64,000 nucleotides of DNA from Takakia lepidozioides (GCA_030704615.1 CM060731.1:80022756-80086755); one strand, 5' to 3'; positions 53,017 through 64,000 are shown, counted from the stretch's first letter. Notes: a model not told the origin generated them from the sequence alone. Numbers and translations: made by a program.

Positions 53017-53021
53017 GCCGT

Positions 53022-53789
53022 GGCCCGCAAACAGGCCATCGTGGCATTCTCTCAAGAGACTATCTTTGATCCCTCCCAGCTTGGGCATGTAGAGGCGGTT
53101 TTGCTTGTACCGGAGCAGTCCATTGTGCAAGTGAAACTGCGATTTAACCCCCATCTTCAAGTCCCGCATCACGGACTTCGCCATCTCATCCTTCCTGTAA
53201 GCCTTCCGGATCTTCCTTTGGAGCGCCGTCTCGCCCCTATACACCAACGTGAGCTGCTGCTTTCTACTTAAAGCATCGGCCACCACATTGTCCCGTCCCG
53301 GTTTGTACTGGATATCCACGTTGAACACCGCCAAAGTGTCTTGCCACCTAAGTTGTTTTGGGGACAACTTAGGCTGCGTGGCAAAATACTTCACTGTGAC
53401 ATTGTCCGTGAACACCTTCACCGGGTTGGAACCAAGATAGTGGCGCCAAAACTCAAGGCAATGCACCACCGCCTTCATTTTTTTCTCGTACATAGGCCAC
53501 CGTCGCTCCACTTCATTCAGTTTCTTACTTTTGTAAGCCACTGGACGTCCATCCTGCATGAGCACACCCCCAATTGCGAAGTTCGATGCATCTGTATGAA
53601 TCTCAAATGGACAGTCGAACTCCGGGATTTTCAGGACTGGTGCTTCCGCCATCCGCTGCTTCTACTCGGCAAAAGCTTGGCCACAAAAGGTGTTCCATAC
53701 CCATACCTTAGACTTACATAGAAGGTCCGACAGTGGTCCCGCGATCTTGGCGAAATTTCTCACATACTTTTCGGTAATAGGAGGCGAGT
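53022..53789 (-). pseudogene. Gypsy element 1, RT thumb remnant, RNase H and zinc domain
   Basis: The other half of element 1. The frame 52996-53652 begins MAEAPVLKIPEFDCPFEIHT followed by DASNFAIGGVL (RNase H first Asp). It continues YEKKMKAVVHCLEFWRHYLG, VKVFTDN (second Asp), QYKPGRDNVVADALSRK (last Asp) and LLRECHDGLFAGHG, where element 2 interrupts the zinc domain. Upstream residues NFAKIAGPLSDLL and WNTFCGQAFAE are the end of the RT region, cut at 53790 by element 3. Confidence 0.9.
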
Positions 53790-55819
53790 TGTCGCGCCCC
53801 CTTGCCTTGAGAGCAGGGGGGTCGGGACACATGAGGGGCTGCCCCTGTGGTGGGGGCAGCGGCAGCGATAGGTATGGGGGCTGAAGCACCCTTGAGTGCC
53901 CAAGGCACTCAAGGAGGCGGAGGCGCTCACTAGGTGGAGCCCCGCACACCGGGTTGCGGTGGGGGTGACTCCACAAGGGGTGGTGGTAGCTTAGCAGGAC
54001 TTAGTGGGGGTGGCATAGGACTCACCATGGGGGCGGAGACCTCGTGGTGGGAGTCGTGGGGAGTCTTGGGACTCATCACGGTCCATTGGGGCCATGGTGA
54101 GTGGGCCAAGACTCACCGCGACTCATCACTGGGAGTCGAGGGTTTTCGTGGTGGTTCGCCATAAAATGGCATGGCTGGTTGTGAAACCCCCGCGGACAGC
54201 TACAGAAGTATATATAGGGAGTAGTAACCCCGAGAACGGTGCAAGCCCGTTGGTGACCAAAAACTAGTGAGTAAGCGAGCGAGCCGGAAAGCGACCAAAG
54301 AGTGGGGAGCTGTTCCGGACTGCCATCTACCAAAGGGAATTCCACTAGGCCCAAATAGTTGGAGGGTTTAGTGGGGGAGCAAAGGGGGACTGTTATATTT
54401 TGTTTGGAATGGTGATGCATGGTATGGTTGGCTAGTGTGTAGAATGCATGCTAAGCTTACAAAGTGGGAGAGGTAAATTGGATTAATCGTGTGTTTGTGT
54501 AGTGCCGAAATCGGGTGACTCCCACCCAAGGGGCAAGAAAACTTGCACCTTCGTTGGGAGTTCACGTGCTAGTGCGCACCTGGCGCGTGCGCGTACTATA
54601 ACTGCGCTACTGAGGGGGTTGCCTTGTAGTGCGGGCTAACGCGGAAGCTACGTGCTTCCGTTCACATACTATAATCGTGTAGCCTCGGGACGAAGTCGTA
54701 GTGCGGCTTCGGCGTGTTCCCTCAGGCCAACATTCCAAGGCGGACCCAATTGTAGTGATTGGGGCGCACGGTTGGTTCAAGGTTATCTTCCTAGTGAAAA
54801 AGGGTTCAAGGCAGTAAGGCGATTCGATCCTCGGGGAGGATCGTTCCTTGGCCCTGAAGTGGGTCAAGAAGAGTGCACTGGGAGGAGCTTGAGAGGCCCC
54901 ACCCTTGGCCAGGACTTGGAGGAAGTCGGCCGAACTAGCTAGTGGAGAGTAGAGTCAAGTGGGGGTTTGGTTCTTAGCCATGGGACGCCATGGTGCGGAA
55001 ACAAACTCCTTGATGTGGGACGCCACAACTTGGATGTTTGTTTCTACAAAATGGACAAGTCGATGAGGACATCGACTCCCTGTTGGTAGGGGTGTGTGTC
55101 GCGGCCGTTTGCCTCGAGGGCAGGGGTCGGGACGCAAGAGGGGCTGCCCCTGTGGTGGGGGCAGTGGAAGCGATAGGTACGGGGGGCTGAAGCACCCTTG
55201 AGTGCTTATGGCACTCAATGAGGCAGAGGCGCTCACTAGGTGGAGCCCCGCACACCGGGTTGCGGTGGGGGTGGCTCCACAAGGAGTGGTGATAGCTTAG
55301 TGGGACTTAGTGGGGGTGACATAGGACTCACCATGGGGGCGGAGACATCGTGGTGGGAGTCGTGGGGAGTCTTGGGCCTCATCACGGTCCAATGGGATCG
55401 TGGTGAGTGGGCCAAGACTCACCGCGACTCATCACCGGGAATCGAGGGTTTTCGTGGTGGCTCGCCATAAAATGGCATGGTTGTTTGTGAAACCCCCGTG
55501 GACAGTCACAGAAGTATATATAGGGAGTAGTAACCCCGAGAACGGTGCAAGCCCGTTGGTGACCAAAAACTAGTGAGTAAGCGTGGGAGCCGGAAAGCGA
55601 CCAAGGTGTGGGGAGCTATTCTGGACTGCCATCGACCAAAGGGAATTTCCACTAGGCCCAAATTGGGAGAGGGTCTAGTGGAGGAGTAAAGGGGGACCGT
55701 TATGCCCGGTGAGCAGCGAAGCTCCGAGTTGGCCCGGTGGCCAGTTTGGGAGTTAGGCGCGCGCATCAAGCGAGTAACTATGACTTGAAGGGGAGCTTAC
55801 CGAAGTGAGGTGCGCGACA
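53790..55819 (+). mobile_element. Gypsy element 3, plus strand, almost no internal region
   Basis: 5' LTR 53790-54391 (TGTCGCGCCC start, lacking its last ~120 bp), joined at 'gttat/attttg' to the 3' UTR (54392-55084), a purine tract GGTAGGGGTGTG (55085-55096) and a complete 3' LTR (55097-55819). All coding sequence is gone. Flanks are cgagt on the left and ttgcc on the right, so there is no duplication and the two flanks come from different contexts (gypsy RT and a Myb gene). Confidence 0.85.
55097..55819 (+). repeat. 3' LTR of gypsy element 3
   Basis: 723 bp, TGTCGCGG...GTGCGCGACA. Contains GTATATATAGGG near 55515. Inverted relative to the LTRs of elements 1 and 2. Confidence 0.9.
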
Positions 55820-57053
55820 TTGCCCCTGCTAAGAAAGGGGGTCAAGGTTCGAAATCAGGGAAGCAATCTGCAACAGGTGCACCGCAAGTGAAAGTGAGGG
55901 GACCCAATTGGACAGAACAGGAGGCACTTATCCTCATTGAGCAGAAGAGGATTAAGTATGAAGGTTACCACCACCCTCTAACTCATACCACGGAGAAATT
56001 TGTCTACGGGAAATATGCGTGGAGGGCCATTCTTGCTGGCTGTATGGCGCACACAGACTTCAGAGGCCGTGACATCGACCAGATCACAAACAAATGGGAC
56101 ACGCTGATTAAGGAATTCAAAAATCTTCAAGACTACCTTAACTCATCAGGAGCTACAGAATTGTGGGGGTTATCCAAAATTGAAAAGAAGGTGTTGTCCA
56201 AGCAGCGGAAGTTGCCACTGGAGTTCACTCACGCAATGTACTTGACCATGGAGCCCTGGTATGGGCAAAGAACCATCTGTAGCACAACGATGAATGTCAT
56301 AGACACCGACAAACGGCCTGGTGCTATACCTATGCGCTATGGGAGAGCTGCAGCTGGAGCACCGATACACTCAAGTGCACCTTCTCCCAATGCGTCTGCT
56401 GGCAGGGCTTCCCCTCTAGACATTCGGCAGGTGCAGGCACTGACACACGTTCCTCTCAGACTGTAGGAACACCTCCGTTTGTTGTCACTCCAGGAGACAA
56501 TACTTCTGGCTCAACTGGACGAAAACACAAACAATCAGGTACCGATAACTTGTGTGACTTTGTAAAAGACTTCAACAATGAGTATCTATCCAGGGCTGAG
56601 ATGCAAGAGGCTGACAAGTTCGTCCGAAAAACTTAGCAAGCTTGACAGAGACTGCTTTTGAGGAGATGGCAGATTGTTTCCTCCGCCATCAATGGATGCA
56701 ATTTGGCAATTTCAGGTCTTACACCAAATTTTAAAAAAAAACTTCACAACCTGCGGATGGACTTGCTGCACGGAAGCGAAGAGGCTCGGGAAAGTATCAC
56801 GCAAGACGCCATGATGTGGTTTGTGACTGTGCAGGAGCGTGCGGTTTTTGATATTGCATTCAACAAACGACATGCTTTCCAAGTGCTCTGGAGCGGTTTT
56901 CCAGCAGAGGACCGTGTTGCTGCTTTGGGAGAGCTTGACGAGGCCTTCATGGATCGGCTGATGAAAGATATTGGGCTGTGGACCACAGTCCTAGATCATG
57001 GTATGTCATCGGACCTAACAGACCTTGTTAATAGACCTTTTACACAGACCTTC
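55820..57053 (+). pseudogene. Myb/SANT-like (trihelix-type) protein, PIF/Harbinger partner, 5' truncated
   Basis: Begins abruptly at the LTR edge (PAKKGGQGSKSGKQSATG). The DNA-binding domain reads RGPNWTEQEALILIEQKRI, YAWRAILAGCM, DIDQITNKWDTLIKEFKNLQ: three helices with the Trp pattern of Myb/SANT-like proteins linked to Harbinger transposases. A frameshift near 56430 leads to SSQTVGTPPFVVTPGDNTSG and LCDFVKDFNNEYLSRAEMQE, a stop at 56634, then a further frame to 57053 (MDLLHGSEEARESITQDAMM, FNKRHAFQVLWSGFPAED). In Harbinger elements this partner helps nuclear import and end binding. No start codon is left. Confidence 0.78.
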
Positions 57054-57135
57054 TAACCAGACCTTGTAAACAGACCTTTGACACAGACCTTTTAAACAGA
57101 CCTTGACGTTGACCACGAACGCAGACCTTCTAGCA
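57017..57135. repeat. Short tandem repeat, agacctt units
   Basis: Seven or so units of ~16-17 bp built on 'acagacctt..aa' (57017, 57033, 57048, 57066, 57082, 57097, 57121). It spans the end of the Myb-like frame. Confidence 0.75.
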
Positions 57136-57655
57136 GACTTTATGAACCATGACAACCAACAGAGCCCCATGTGCATCAAACCCCCATGTATTCTTCCGTT
57201 TGTTAGCAGACCAGGGATGAGTGCTTTGTTTTTGATATGTTTGTGACATGTTGCAGAGTGTGATCCAGAGGACGAGCTTGTTCGGAATGCTCTTGACTAG
57301 TGCCAAGGTGATGGGTGCCCACTGATCTGGAAAGGTCTGCCCATGTCCGATCTGGAAGTTGTTATCTGCAAAGGTCTGCATAACCAAGGTCTCCCCGGTA
57401 ATTTCGGGTAAGGTGTGCAATGCCTCCACGAAAGTCTATTTTGGCAACGAAAAGTTTTTGTCACCCACATTCTCTGGCTTGGGATCACTGGCAATCCAGT
57501 CGGGGGCAATCCAGTCGGGGGTCTATTGGTTGGCATGTCGGTACTTGGGATTTGGCTAGGAAGGGTCTGCTCGCTGCGGGTCTCTTGGGTCTCCATGGGA
57601 GTTGGGTTCTGTGTGTCTGCTGTTGTACGAACTCCAATGAGCCTACACTTAACGG

Positions 57656-57943
57656 GTGACTCGACTCCAGTATGGCCACGGAGGGCTCGTAGAAGCTGCC
57701 TTGCGCCATTGGCGTAACATCCTCACTCTAGACCAGGATCATGAGGCCAGACTCCGATTGAAGGACAATGCGACATCAAACATGGAGGAACGTCTGTACG
57801 AGGTGGAAGTCCAGAAAACACAAAACTTAGGGAACATGACACAAGCTTTGTTAATGATGGCTTCCTCCATGGAGTCTCTCACCAGGTGCACCAATACATC
57901 ACAATTCTACCATGCTTACAATTATGTCCTTATGCTTCTGTAA
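57656..57943 (+). pseudogene. Possible coiled-coil tail of the Myb/SANT-like gene
   Basis: Plus frame with a charged helix: QDHEARLRLKDNATSNMEER, LYEVEVQKTQNLGNMTQALL, MMASSMESL. Trihelix-type partners often end in such a helix. Linkage to the gene at 55820 is by position only. Confidence 0.4.
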
Positions 57944-58032
57944 TCTTCTGCATCCTGCAGAGGTAGGAAATTTTGTTTTTGTCTTATATTCTACTGTCTT
58001 CTACACGTGGAAGAGCAATGAATTGGTGAACC

Positions 58033-58715
58033 TTTATAGAGACTGCTGTAATATCAAAGACGACAGATCAGAGCTCTGGTCTAGATATTACCAGCTGCGA
58101 AAGATGAAATGCAAAGGCTCAAAAGAAAACTATTGGGAAGAGTTGTACTATGACATTAACTTGAACCACCACGGTAGTAAATGATAAAAGATTCTGGTTG
58201 GCCTTCAGCATTCATATAGGTCAAAAATGGGTCAGCAAGCTTTAATGATAACAAGGTGCTGTTGTGACTTCTATGGTTGAGATTGTGAAAACCTTGGAAA
58301 CGCCTTCTTGGCTGTGAATCTAATTCTAACTCTAATTAGTGAGGGGTTTTTTAAAGAATGAAAGGATACAGTAGAAAGACCATTCCCAAGACAGCCCTGA
58401 TGAACTGCAGTATAGCACAAAGGGATTAGCTCTTCTGAACTTGTTTCCAGTTTGTGACATATGTGAGGACTTTAAGGATGATCTGAAGGGCCAACCTACC
58501 ATTGGCACTAGAATGAAATTAAAACCCAGCGTGGGGAGTCTACCTTCAAACAACAAACAGATGTAGAGAGGAAAGGGAGATTGTCAATACCCAACGTGTG
58601 GGGTGCCCTGAAGACAACATCCATTTATGATACAATGTCTAGGGTATTCTCATCAGCGACCCTCTTCAGGACCATCAAGAACACAGTCCTTGCACCTCTG
58701 TATAAGCAAATGAAA
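58033..58715 (+). mobile_element. LINE fragment (first family), RT core deleted
   Basis: Plus-strand copy. The pre-RT linker (ELWSRYYQLRKM, ENYWEELYYDINLNHHG) at 58065-58180 is followed by the 'SPDELQY' segment. It then jumps near 58430 to the post-RT region (LNLFPVCDICEDF, then the C-terminal H/C area at 58600-58690). The whole polymerase palm is missing. It sits between the two Harbinger genes. Confidence 0.75.
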
Positions 58716-58719
58716 TGCT

Positions 58720-59700
58720 TTAGAGGGTAAATGCTAAAGTAGTACCGCCAGAGTACAAGCACGTTGTTTTAGTTCGTGTTTAGAATTTCCCCTTCTCACT
58801 GTCCGACACAAATCATTGCCCGCCTCTCTGTGATGCGTTGGTGATGATCTCTTTTTAACTTTTTGCTGGTTCAGGTCTCTCGTAGGCCTTTGCTGTTTTG
58901 CACCTTGTGTGGTGGTAGACACAAGGACTGATTCACTCAAATATCCTGCTGAAAATGATTACAATACCTTGGCATTTAGAAGCCATCATAGGATAGTACA
59001 TAAAAAGAACCCATAAGAAACTCAAAGTTGAGGTCTTTGTAATCTCAGGGACACTTTAGTTGCTGGTTAAACTCAAACAATATTGTTCCAACCAAGGACT
59101 CCAAGGATGAACTTTACTCTTGGGCACCATAAATTTGGTTAATGTTGCTGGCAGGGAAGGCTTGGATGAATGACTTGTTGAACCCTTCCACCCAAGCAGT
59201 CATTACTCAATGCTATGCAACACATGCTTATTTGCCAGTGGGTAAGTTGCTATTTCAAAAGACCCACCTGCCATCCTTCTCTCCTTCTCCAAGGAGAATC
59301 TGGGCCCTCCCCTGCTTCCACCTACTTTGGTGGATTCAAAGGTCTACATCATCCTGCAGTAGAATGCAGTCTCTTGGAGCCCTGGCCCACAGTGTCATGA
59401 GACAGTAGGTGCTGCTGCAGTGCAACAACAGTTGTTCATCTCGATCTGTTGCTGCTTGGGTCCAGTTTGCACCATAACTATCACTTTGCACTTGCAAATC
59501 AGATACTGCACTATAGAAGTGTGATGGTTTCACGCCCATTTAGTTACACCCTCACTAGCATTGTGCTCGTCTGGTCTCACCTCAGTGGTGGACTCGCTCT
59601 CTCGAAGGATTCTTGAAAGCTTGAAGCCACAAGCGAGCCAAACACTATTATGTTGTTTTTGGAATAGGGTTAGCCGAGTAATTAGCATGTAGAAGGTCTT
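58720..59700. other. No recognisable gene
   Basis: I see no domain on either strand. Longest frames are below 90 codons and without family resemblance. It may be untranslated or intronic DNA of the Harbinger element. Confidence 0.4.
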
Positions 59701-59960
59701 ACAACTACTCTCTATTTGCTGCATTTGAGGAAACAAACCCAGAGCCAAAAAACATCCCAAAATCAACCACTGCTCAAGGGAGTGAAGTGGTACAAAGAAA
59801 GAAGGAAACTTTGTAATTTCCAGATGAGCCCATAGGGCCCATGGAGAAAGTAGAACAACAAGAAATGCCCATCAAAGAATAGAAGGAGATCGTTACATCT
59901 GCTGGCAGCCTCTGGGTTCCAAACGAGATTACCAAACCCACCCCTGTCATAGTAAAGTTC
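59700..59960 (-). mobile_element. Probable 3' scrap of the second LINE family
   Basis: Plus-strand words gaaacaaacccagagcc and agatgagcccatagggcccat resemble the 3' motif at 4235-4350 and 22612-22720, more diverged. Weak call. Confidence 0.4.
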
Positions 59961-60197
59961 TGACTCAATTAAAAGTAAGGAACTTCCTGCAGACCAAAGG
60001 AAGAACCTTGTGCAGGTATGTTGCTGAGCTATTCTGGTCCTCAAAGCAAGAGAGGATTTAATGATAAATTGCATGATGGCCATGATTGCATGTGGCGTCT
60101 GTCCCCTGCAAAGCTGTTTTGAGTTTGAGGTAACTGGATGCAGAGAGTGCCATGCTTGCATCATGCTGGTCCCCCAGCTGTGTGGGCTCTTCTACGA

Positions 60198-61543
60198 TTA
60201 AACCTCACATTCTGTACTCTCACCAGATAATCCAGTATGTCCTCTCGGGCCATTCTGCCCTCTTGAAAGTAGTTGTCTTTCCTTTGTTATTGTAGCCATA
60301 CCTCGTGGCATTTCTGGTGGTGCGGCCTGTGCCTCCACATTGTCAGCCATTATTGCAATAGTTGGAGCCATTTGACACTCCACCAGAATTTCGTCCAGAC
60401 TTTTATCCTTGCTAGCCAGTAGTATATTATGCAATATACAACAACAGTGTATAACCTGTGGTAGAAACTCTAATGCCAATCTTGTCTTCATTCCAATCTC
60501 CTTGCAACGGCCCTTAAGAATACCGAAGGCCCTTTCTATGGCCATCCTAGTTGCAGAGTGCTTTCTATTGAACCACATTTCCTCTTGGCTCAAAGGTCTT
60601 CCCATAACATCTTGCTTAAATGGAGTGATAAGCCACTTGGAGAGTGGGTATCCTCTGTCACCAACAATGTAAGGGGGAAACGGAAGTCTGGATGGTAACA
60701 ATGTTGGATCCATACTGAGACCAAACATGATGCCCTCCTCAACCTTGCGATATAGTTCTGAGCATTTCAGGTGGTAGGAGTCATGTATACTGCCGGGCAC
60801 CCCAATGTTTAGAGACGTGAAGTAACACCTCGAGTCAACCACTCCCTGTAATAAGACACTGAAAGACTTGTTCCTGTTCCTATGGTCAGCCGCAATCTTT
60901 GTATCTTTTGGTGCACGGATGTAGATGTGGCTCCCATCTATTGCCCCCAGACAATTCGGGAGCCACTGCTTCTTCTCAAAGTCTCTTGTGATTTTTTCCA
61001 GCCTGCGGCCAGTTGGCCAGGATATGAGGTGCCCGAGTACATGACAAATTGCAAGGATTACCTCCCTCATGATGTCGTAGACTGTAGATCGACCAATCCC
61101 TGCTTTATCTGCAACGAGTGTGCAAGTATGGCCATGCATGAGTTTGTATAGGGTGACAACTACCTTCTTTCAACACTTATTGGCTCCCTCCACTTTGTGT
61201 GCTGGCCTTGCACATATGGCCGCAAGTCATCACAGAGTTTCGCAAATGTCCTACGTCGCATCCTCACAATATCAAACCACATTTCTTGGGTATACACATC
61301 GAATAGAAATGTGTCAAACCAACAAGTTGACCTGGGTTTAACATACCACAGATTGTTCAATATGTTCAAGTGCCAAGCCATAAGATCCAACACTGTTTTG
61401 TAATGAGGCACTCCTTCAATTTCACCATCCTCATCCCATTTGTAGATAGCTTGTCTGGTCATAAGGTCTTGCTCCTCATCACAATCTCTTTTTCTTTTTT
61501 CTGTCAGCATGAGACATGCCAGCTTGAATGTTGTTAGAGCCAA
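60198..61543 (-). pseudogene. PIF/Harbinger transposase (DDE), one frameshift
   Basis: Two abutting frames. 61543-61160 holds the N-terminal part (WYVKPRSTCWFDTFLFDVYT, FDIVRMRRRTFAKLCDDLRP). After a one-base loss at 'gaaagaaggtag' (61155-61166), 61139-60198 continues with a helix-turn-helix (CTLVADKAGIGRSTVYDIMR) and the catalytic domain: LGAIDGSHIYIRAP (Asp 1), SLNIGVPGSIHDSYHLK, YIVGDRGYPLSKW (Asp 2), TRMAIERAFGILKGRCKEIG (Glu). The length fits the family. Only one lesion is seen, so the copy is young or the lesion is a sequencing error. It lies tail to tail with the Myb-like gene at 55820. Confidence 0.9.
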
Positions 61544-62985
61544 CTAGTGTAATGTTTAAGGCTGCCAACACCATGTCTGCCATGGAAAATAATAGAGACA
61601 AGATTAGTAGGAGCTGAGGTAATGATCTCAAGGCATTCATTGTGTTGTGGCCCAGGGGACTTGTTGGATCAGATGTTAGCAGGGGCCCAGCTCAGGGTCA
61701 ATGGGAGCATTTGCAGGTGGCCATTCAAGAGGCATGGGTGGTGGCCAATCTGGAGCTGGCATGGGTGGTGACCATGGAGGAGGAATGTTCGAAGGCGGCA
61801 ATTCTCGGGGAATGGCAGGGGGCTCTTCTGGCATCATGTTTATACCAGCCCGTGATCGTAGACAGAAGGCACCTATGGAGGTGGGCAGTGACAGTGACGA
61901 AGAAGGGTCATGAACAAGTGCTGGAGGTGGAGGCTGGGGATGCACATCTCCCTGGTGCTGCACTTGACCACTTAGTTGGTAGTTAGTAGCATGAGGTGAA
62001 GAGAGCATTATAGGCGCTCATTTTGGAATCATAGCAACCTGGACATCATTTCTACTGTACGTACGTTTGTGAACAACATCATATGGTGTACAATCTGTGC
62101 CATTCAAGATTATAGATCAGAGATGCATAGTTTTCTTTGTGAGTTTGATCTCATTGTATTTTCCTCAGTTTAAGAAATGGGCATTCTTTGTCATATGTGC
62201 AAAGTCTAAATTCCCATTTGTGGGGATGCTAGTATATGCCTGGAAAAAGAGAGGGTGATATGGAAGGGTAGGGGACAAGAGGGGAATATGAATGAATTGT
62301 ACTTGATTTTGTACTCCATGAATATCGTTGTCCACTGCAGCAAAACGCTGTCTGGATTCAGCAAGGGGGTGTTGGTTGATGTCAAAACTCGTGAAATTTT
62401 TTGTTATGCCCAAATCTCCAGCTGCATGATCCTCCGCCTATCACACATAATACATCGGTTTTTAAAGTAGCAGCTAGAAGTTTTTTTGTGAGGAAAGAAG
62501 GGAATACACTAGATGTGACCTTTAGAATCATAATGTCAAAACTCAAATTTGGCGAGCTAGGATAAGCCGATTCTATCAGGACCAGTGGACAACCAACTGC
62601 AAACAGTCCAGAGCAGAGTGTGCTTGCCATGGGCAACCAACTGCAAACAATCCAGAGTAGAGCAGGCAAGCACACTGCCTTTCAACAGAAGGTATGTCTC
62701 AACCACCACTTGAGAGGCCTCAACCATGAGATGGTGGCAGTCGTTTGTGACTGCGATAAATGATCCTAGGGGCCAACCAAGACCATGATCACTGAAATAG
62801 CCAGCACCAACGTAGTAAAAGAGATCATGTCCAAGTAGCCATTGAAGCAGACAGGATAAATAGCTGCATAAAGATCCAATGTTCAGAGTTTACGTGTGCT
62901 CACAGCCTACAGGGTCTTTCCTTTTTGTTATGTATATTCTTACAGTAAATGATTAGGCATGCCACTTTGGTACAAATATCCTTTA
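61544..62985. other. No firmly recognisable gene
   Basis: At 61676-62008 the minus frame is proline-rich and the plus frame (61701-61913) is glycine-rich (GGGQSGAGMGGDHGGGMFEG), ending in an acidic EVGSDSDEEGS. The sequence is compositionally biased and cannot be assigned. It could be the upstream part of the Harbinger gene or an unrelated repeat. Confidence 0.35.
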
Positions 62986-62989
62986 GCTT

Positions 62990-63165
62990 TAACACACAAC
63001 AGATTGATGCTTATGTGAAGGGCTTTCTAGAGGATATATGGAAAGTCCAAACTAACTGTTAATATGAAGGTAAGTTGCACTACTGGAGTGAGCCCCTCAC
63101 AAAGGTAGGGCCTATTCCCTATGTTACCATCCAACTGGGATGGCCACAAGGCTACAACAAACAAA
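62990..63165 (+). mobile_element. LINE fragment (first family), ORF C-terminus
   Basis: Plus-strand sequence coding for QQIDAYVKGFLEDIWKVQ and, after a frame change, the 'YW..PLTKVG' and 'GHKA' segments, equivalent to 5480-5670 of the long LINE. It ends before the 3' UTR. Confidence 0.75.
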
Positions 63166-63510
63166 GTCGTAAGATTACATTCTATATAACCCATAGAGGC
63201 TGACTATGACAGACTCTAATGTCAAACTGGCCTGACTTTGATGGTACAAAGCAGGGTGGATATATCTGGTCCAACAAAATCTGCTGTAAATAATGTGGTC
63301 ATAGGCTCTTTCTTAAGATCCAAGAGGGGCACCAAAGTATAAGCCTGGCTCAGCACCCCTTATTAGTGTAGTATTGGTTATGTGCAGGGTTGGATACTGT
63401 TATGCACCCCTTAATTGCACTTTGCCGGAATGTGGAGACTATGTGTTCAATTTTCATATCACACTCTCCACATTTTGCTGGTGGAGCTGATGTTGAGTAT
63501 GTGACTACAG

Positions 63511-63598
63511 ACTCTCAAGAAACACCGTTCTGAGCTGGATGCTCAGAAAAAAACATGCAGAACTCAAGAAGAAAATAGGTGAGTTGCTCACTGCAGAG
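63511..63598 (+). CDS. Exon of a coiled-coil protein gene (partial)
   Basis: Acceptor gactacag before 63511, donor GAG/gtaagt after 63598. Encodes LSRNTVLSWMLRKKHAELKK followed by KIGELLTAE, a heptad-like basic helix. Its phase fits the next exon. The protein is not identified. Confidence 0.5.
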
Positions 63599-63957
63599 GT
63601 AAGTCAAGTCCTTCACAGCCTACCATTGTCACTCTCCAGTTTAGTTTGAAGTTTTTTTCAAAGGCTCTCGAAGGAAGATGCTGTGACAGTCTCATACATA
63701 GAATTGACCCAATCTTCCCCAGTACTTTGATGTTGGAGGGGTTCATCATCAGATGGTTTGCTGAGGTGATCCACACAAGGTTGCGGTTCGGGCACCATCT
63801 GAGGATATCTAGTAGAATTGGACAACTGAGAAAGGTGAGGCATGTGACCACAACTTTGCACCCCTCTGAAAACCTGTAGTATCATGCATTCAGCCTTGCA
63901 GGGTCCCACACTGCCTGTAGGTTATCTTTTCTAATTTATGGTTCTTTGCACATGCAG

Positions 63958-64000
63958 GTGGATGCTGAGGACAAACTGAAATACATCAAGGAGGCAGTAA
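63958..64000 (+). CDS. Following exon, cut by the window edge
   Basis: Acceptor cacatgcag, then VDAEDKLKYIKEAV in frame with the preceding exon. It runs off the end. Confidence 0.5.
   Translation, partial: MDAEDKLKYIKEAV

Noticed and set aside
61701-61913. Glycine-rich plus-strand protein
   Set aside because: The same DNA gives a proline-rich frame on the other strand, and composition alone does not support a gene.

Overview
The window is nuclear DNA of a eukaryote from the green lineage, most probably a streptophyte (charophyte-type) alga with a repeat-rich genome. Three things point there. A ciliary gene, DRC11/IQCA1, is spread over at least 18 small exons with GT-AG introns, so the organism has flagellate cells. 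The retroelements are plant-type: chromodomain Ty3/gypsy elements primed by initiator tRNA-Met, PIF/Harbinger with a Myb/SANT-like partner, and hAT. There are no bacterial-style operons. The species is inferred, not proven.

Layout. 1-3653: no recognisable gene. 3654-25291 (minus): DRC11, a nexin-dynein regulatory complex AAA protein, about 850 aa, rebuilt here exon by exon with matching splice phases; its introns hold two non-LTR retrotransposon families (LINE-1st, 5468-10300 and 19370-21880 plus 3' scraps; LINE-2nd, around 4235, 17300-18560 and 22612-23100). 25292-30440: mostly anonymous AT-rich DNA with one clean TA-flanked MITE (27320-27750) and a repeat pair. 30440-45772: an unusual composite region with three minus-strand genes, namely a protein-kinase-like gene, an unrecognised gene and a hAT transposase. 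Each is preceded by a TATA box and then by an array of about 52-bp units built on a GCGACCACC...GGTGGTCGC palindrome. 45773-55819: a nest of chromodomain gypsy elements with 724-bp LTRs. 55820-61543: a broken PIF/Harbinger pair (Myb/SANT-like protein, DDE transposase) with LINE fragments inside. 63511-64000: the first visible exons of a plus-strand coiled-coil gene running off the edge.

How the mobile DNA fits together. Gypsy element 2 (48614-53016) sits inside the integrase zinc-finger codons of gypsy element 1, with a perfect 5-bp target duplication, and removing it restores the reading frame. The 3' LTR of element 1 is itself split: its last ~35 bp lie at 33177-33213 and the rest starts at 45773, and the two cut edges share a 7-of-8-bp duplication. 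The sequences abutting those edges are the two array-bearing ends of the hAT-like region. The simplest reading is one large hAT-type element of about 13.5 kb that carried a kinase-like gene and a second gene, had palindrome arrays at both ends, jumped into the LTR, and was later scrambled by an inversion between inverted satellite copies at about 30 kb and 35 kb. This composite element is the best candidate for something previously undescribed.
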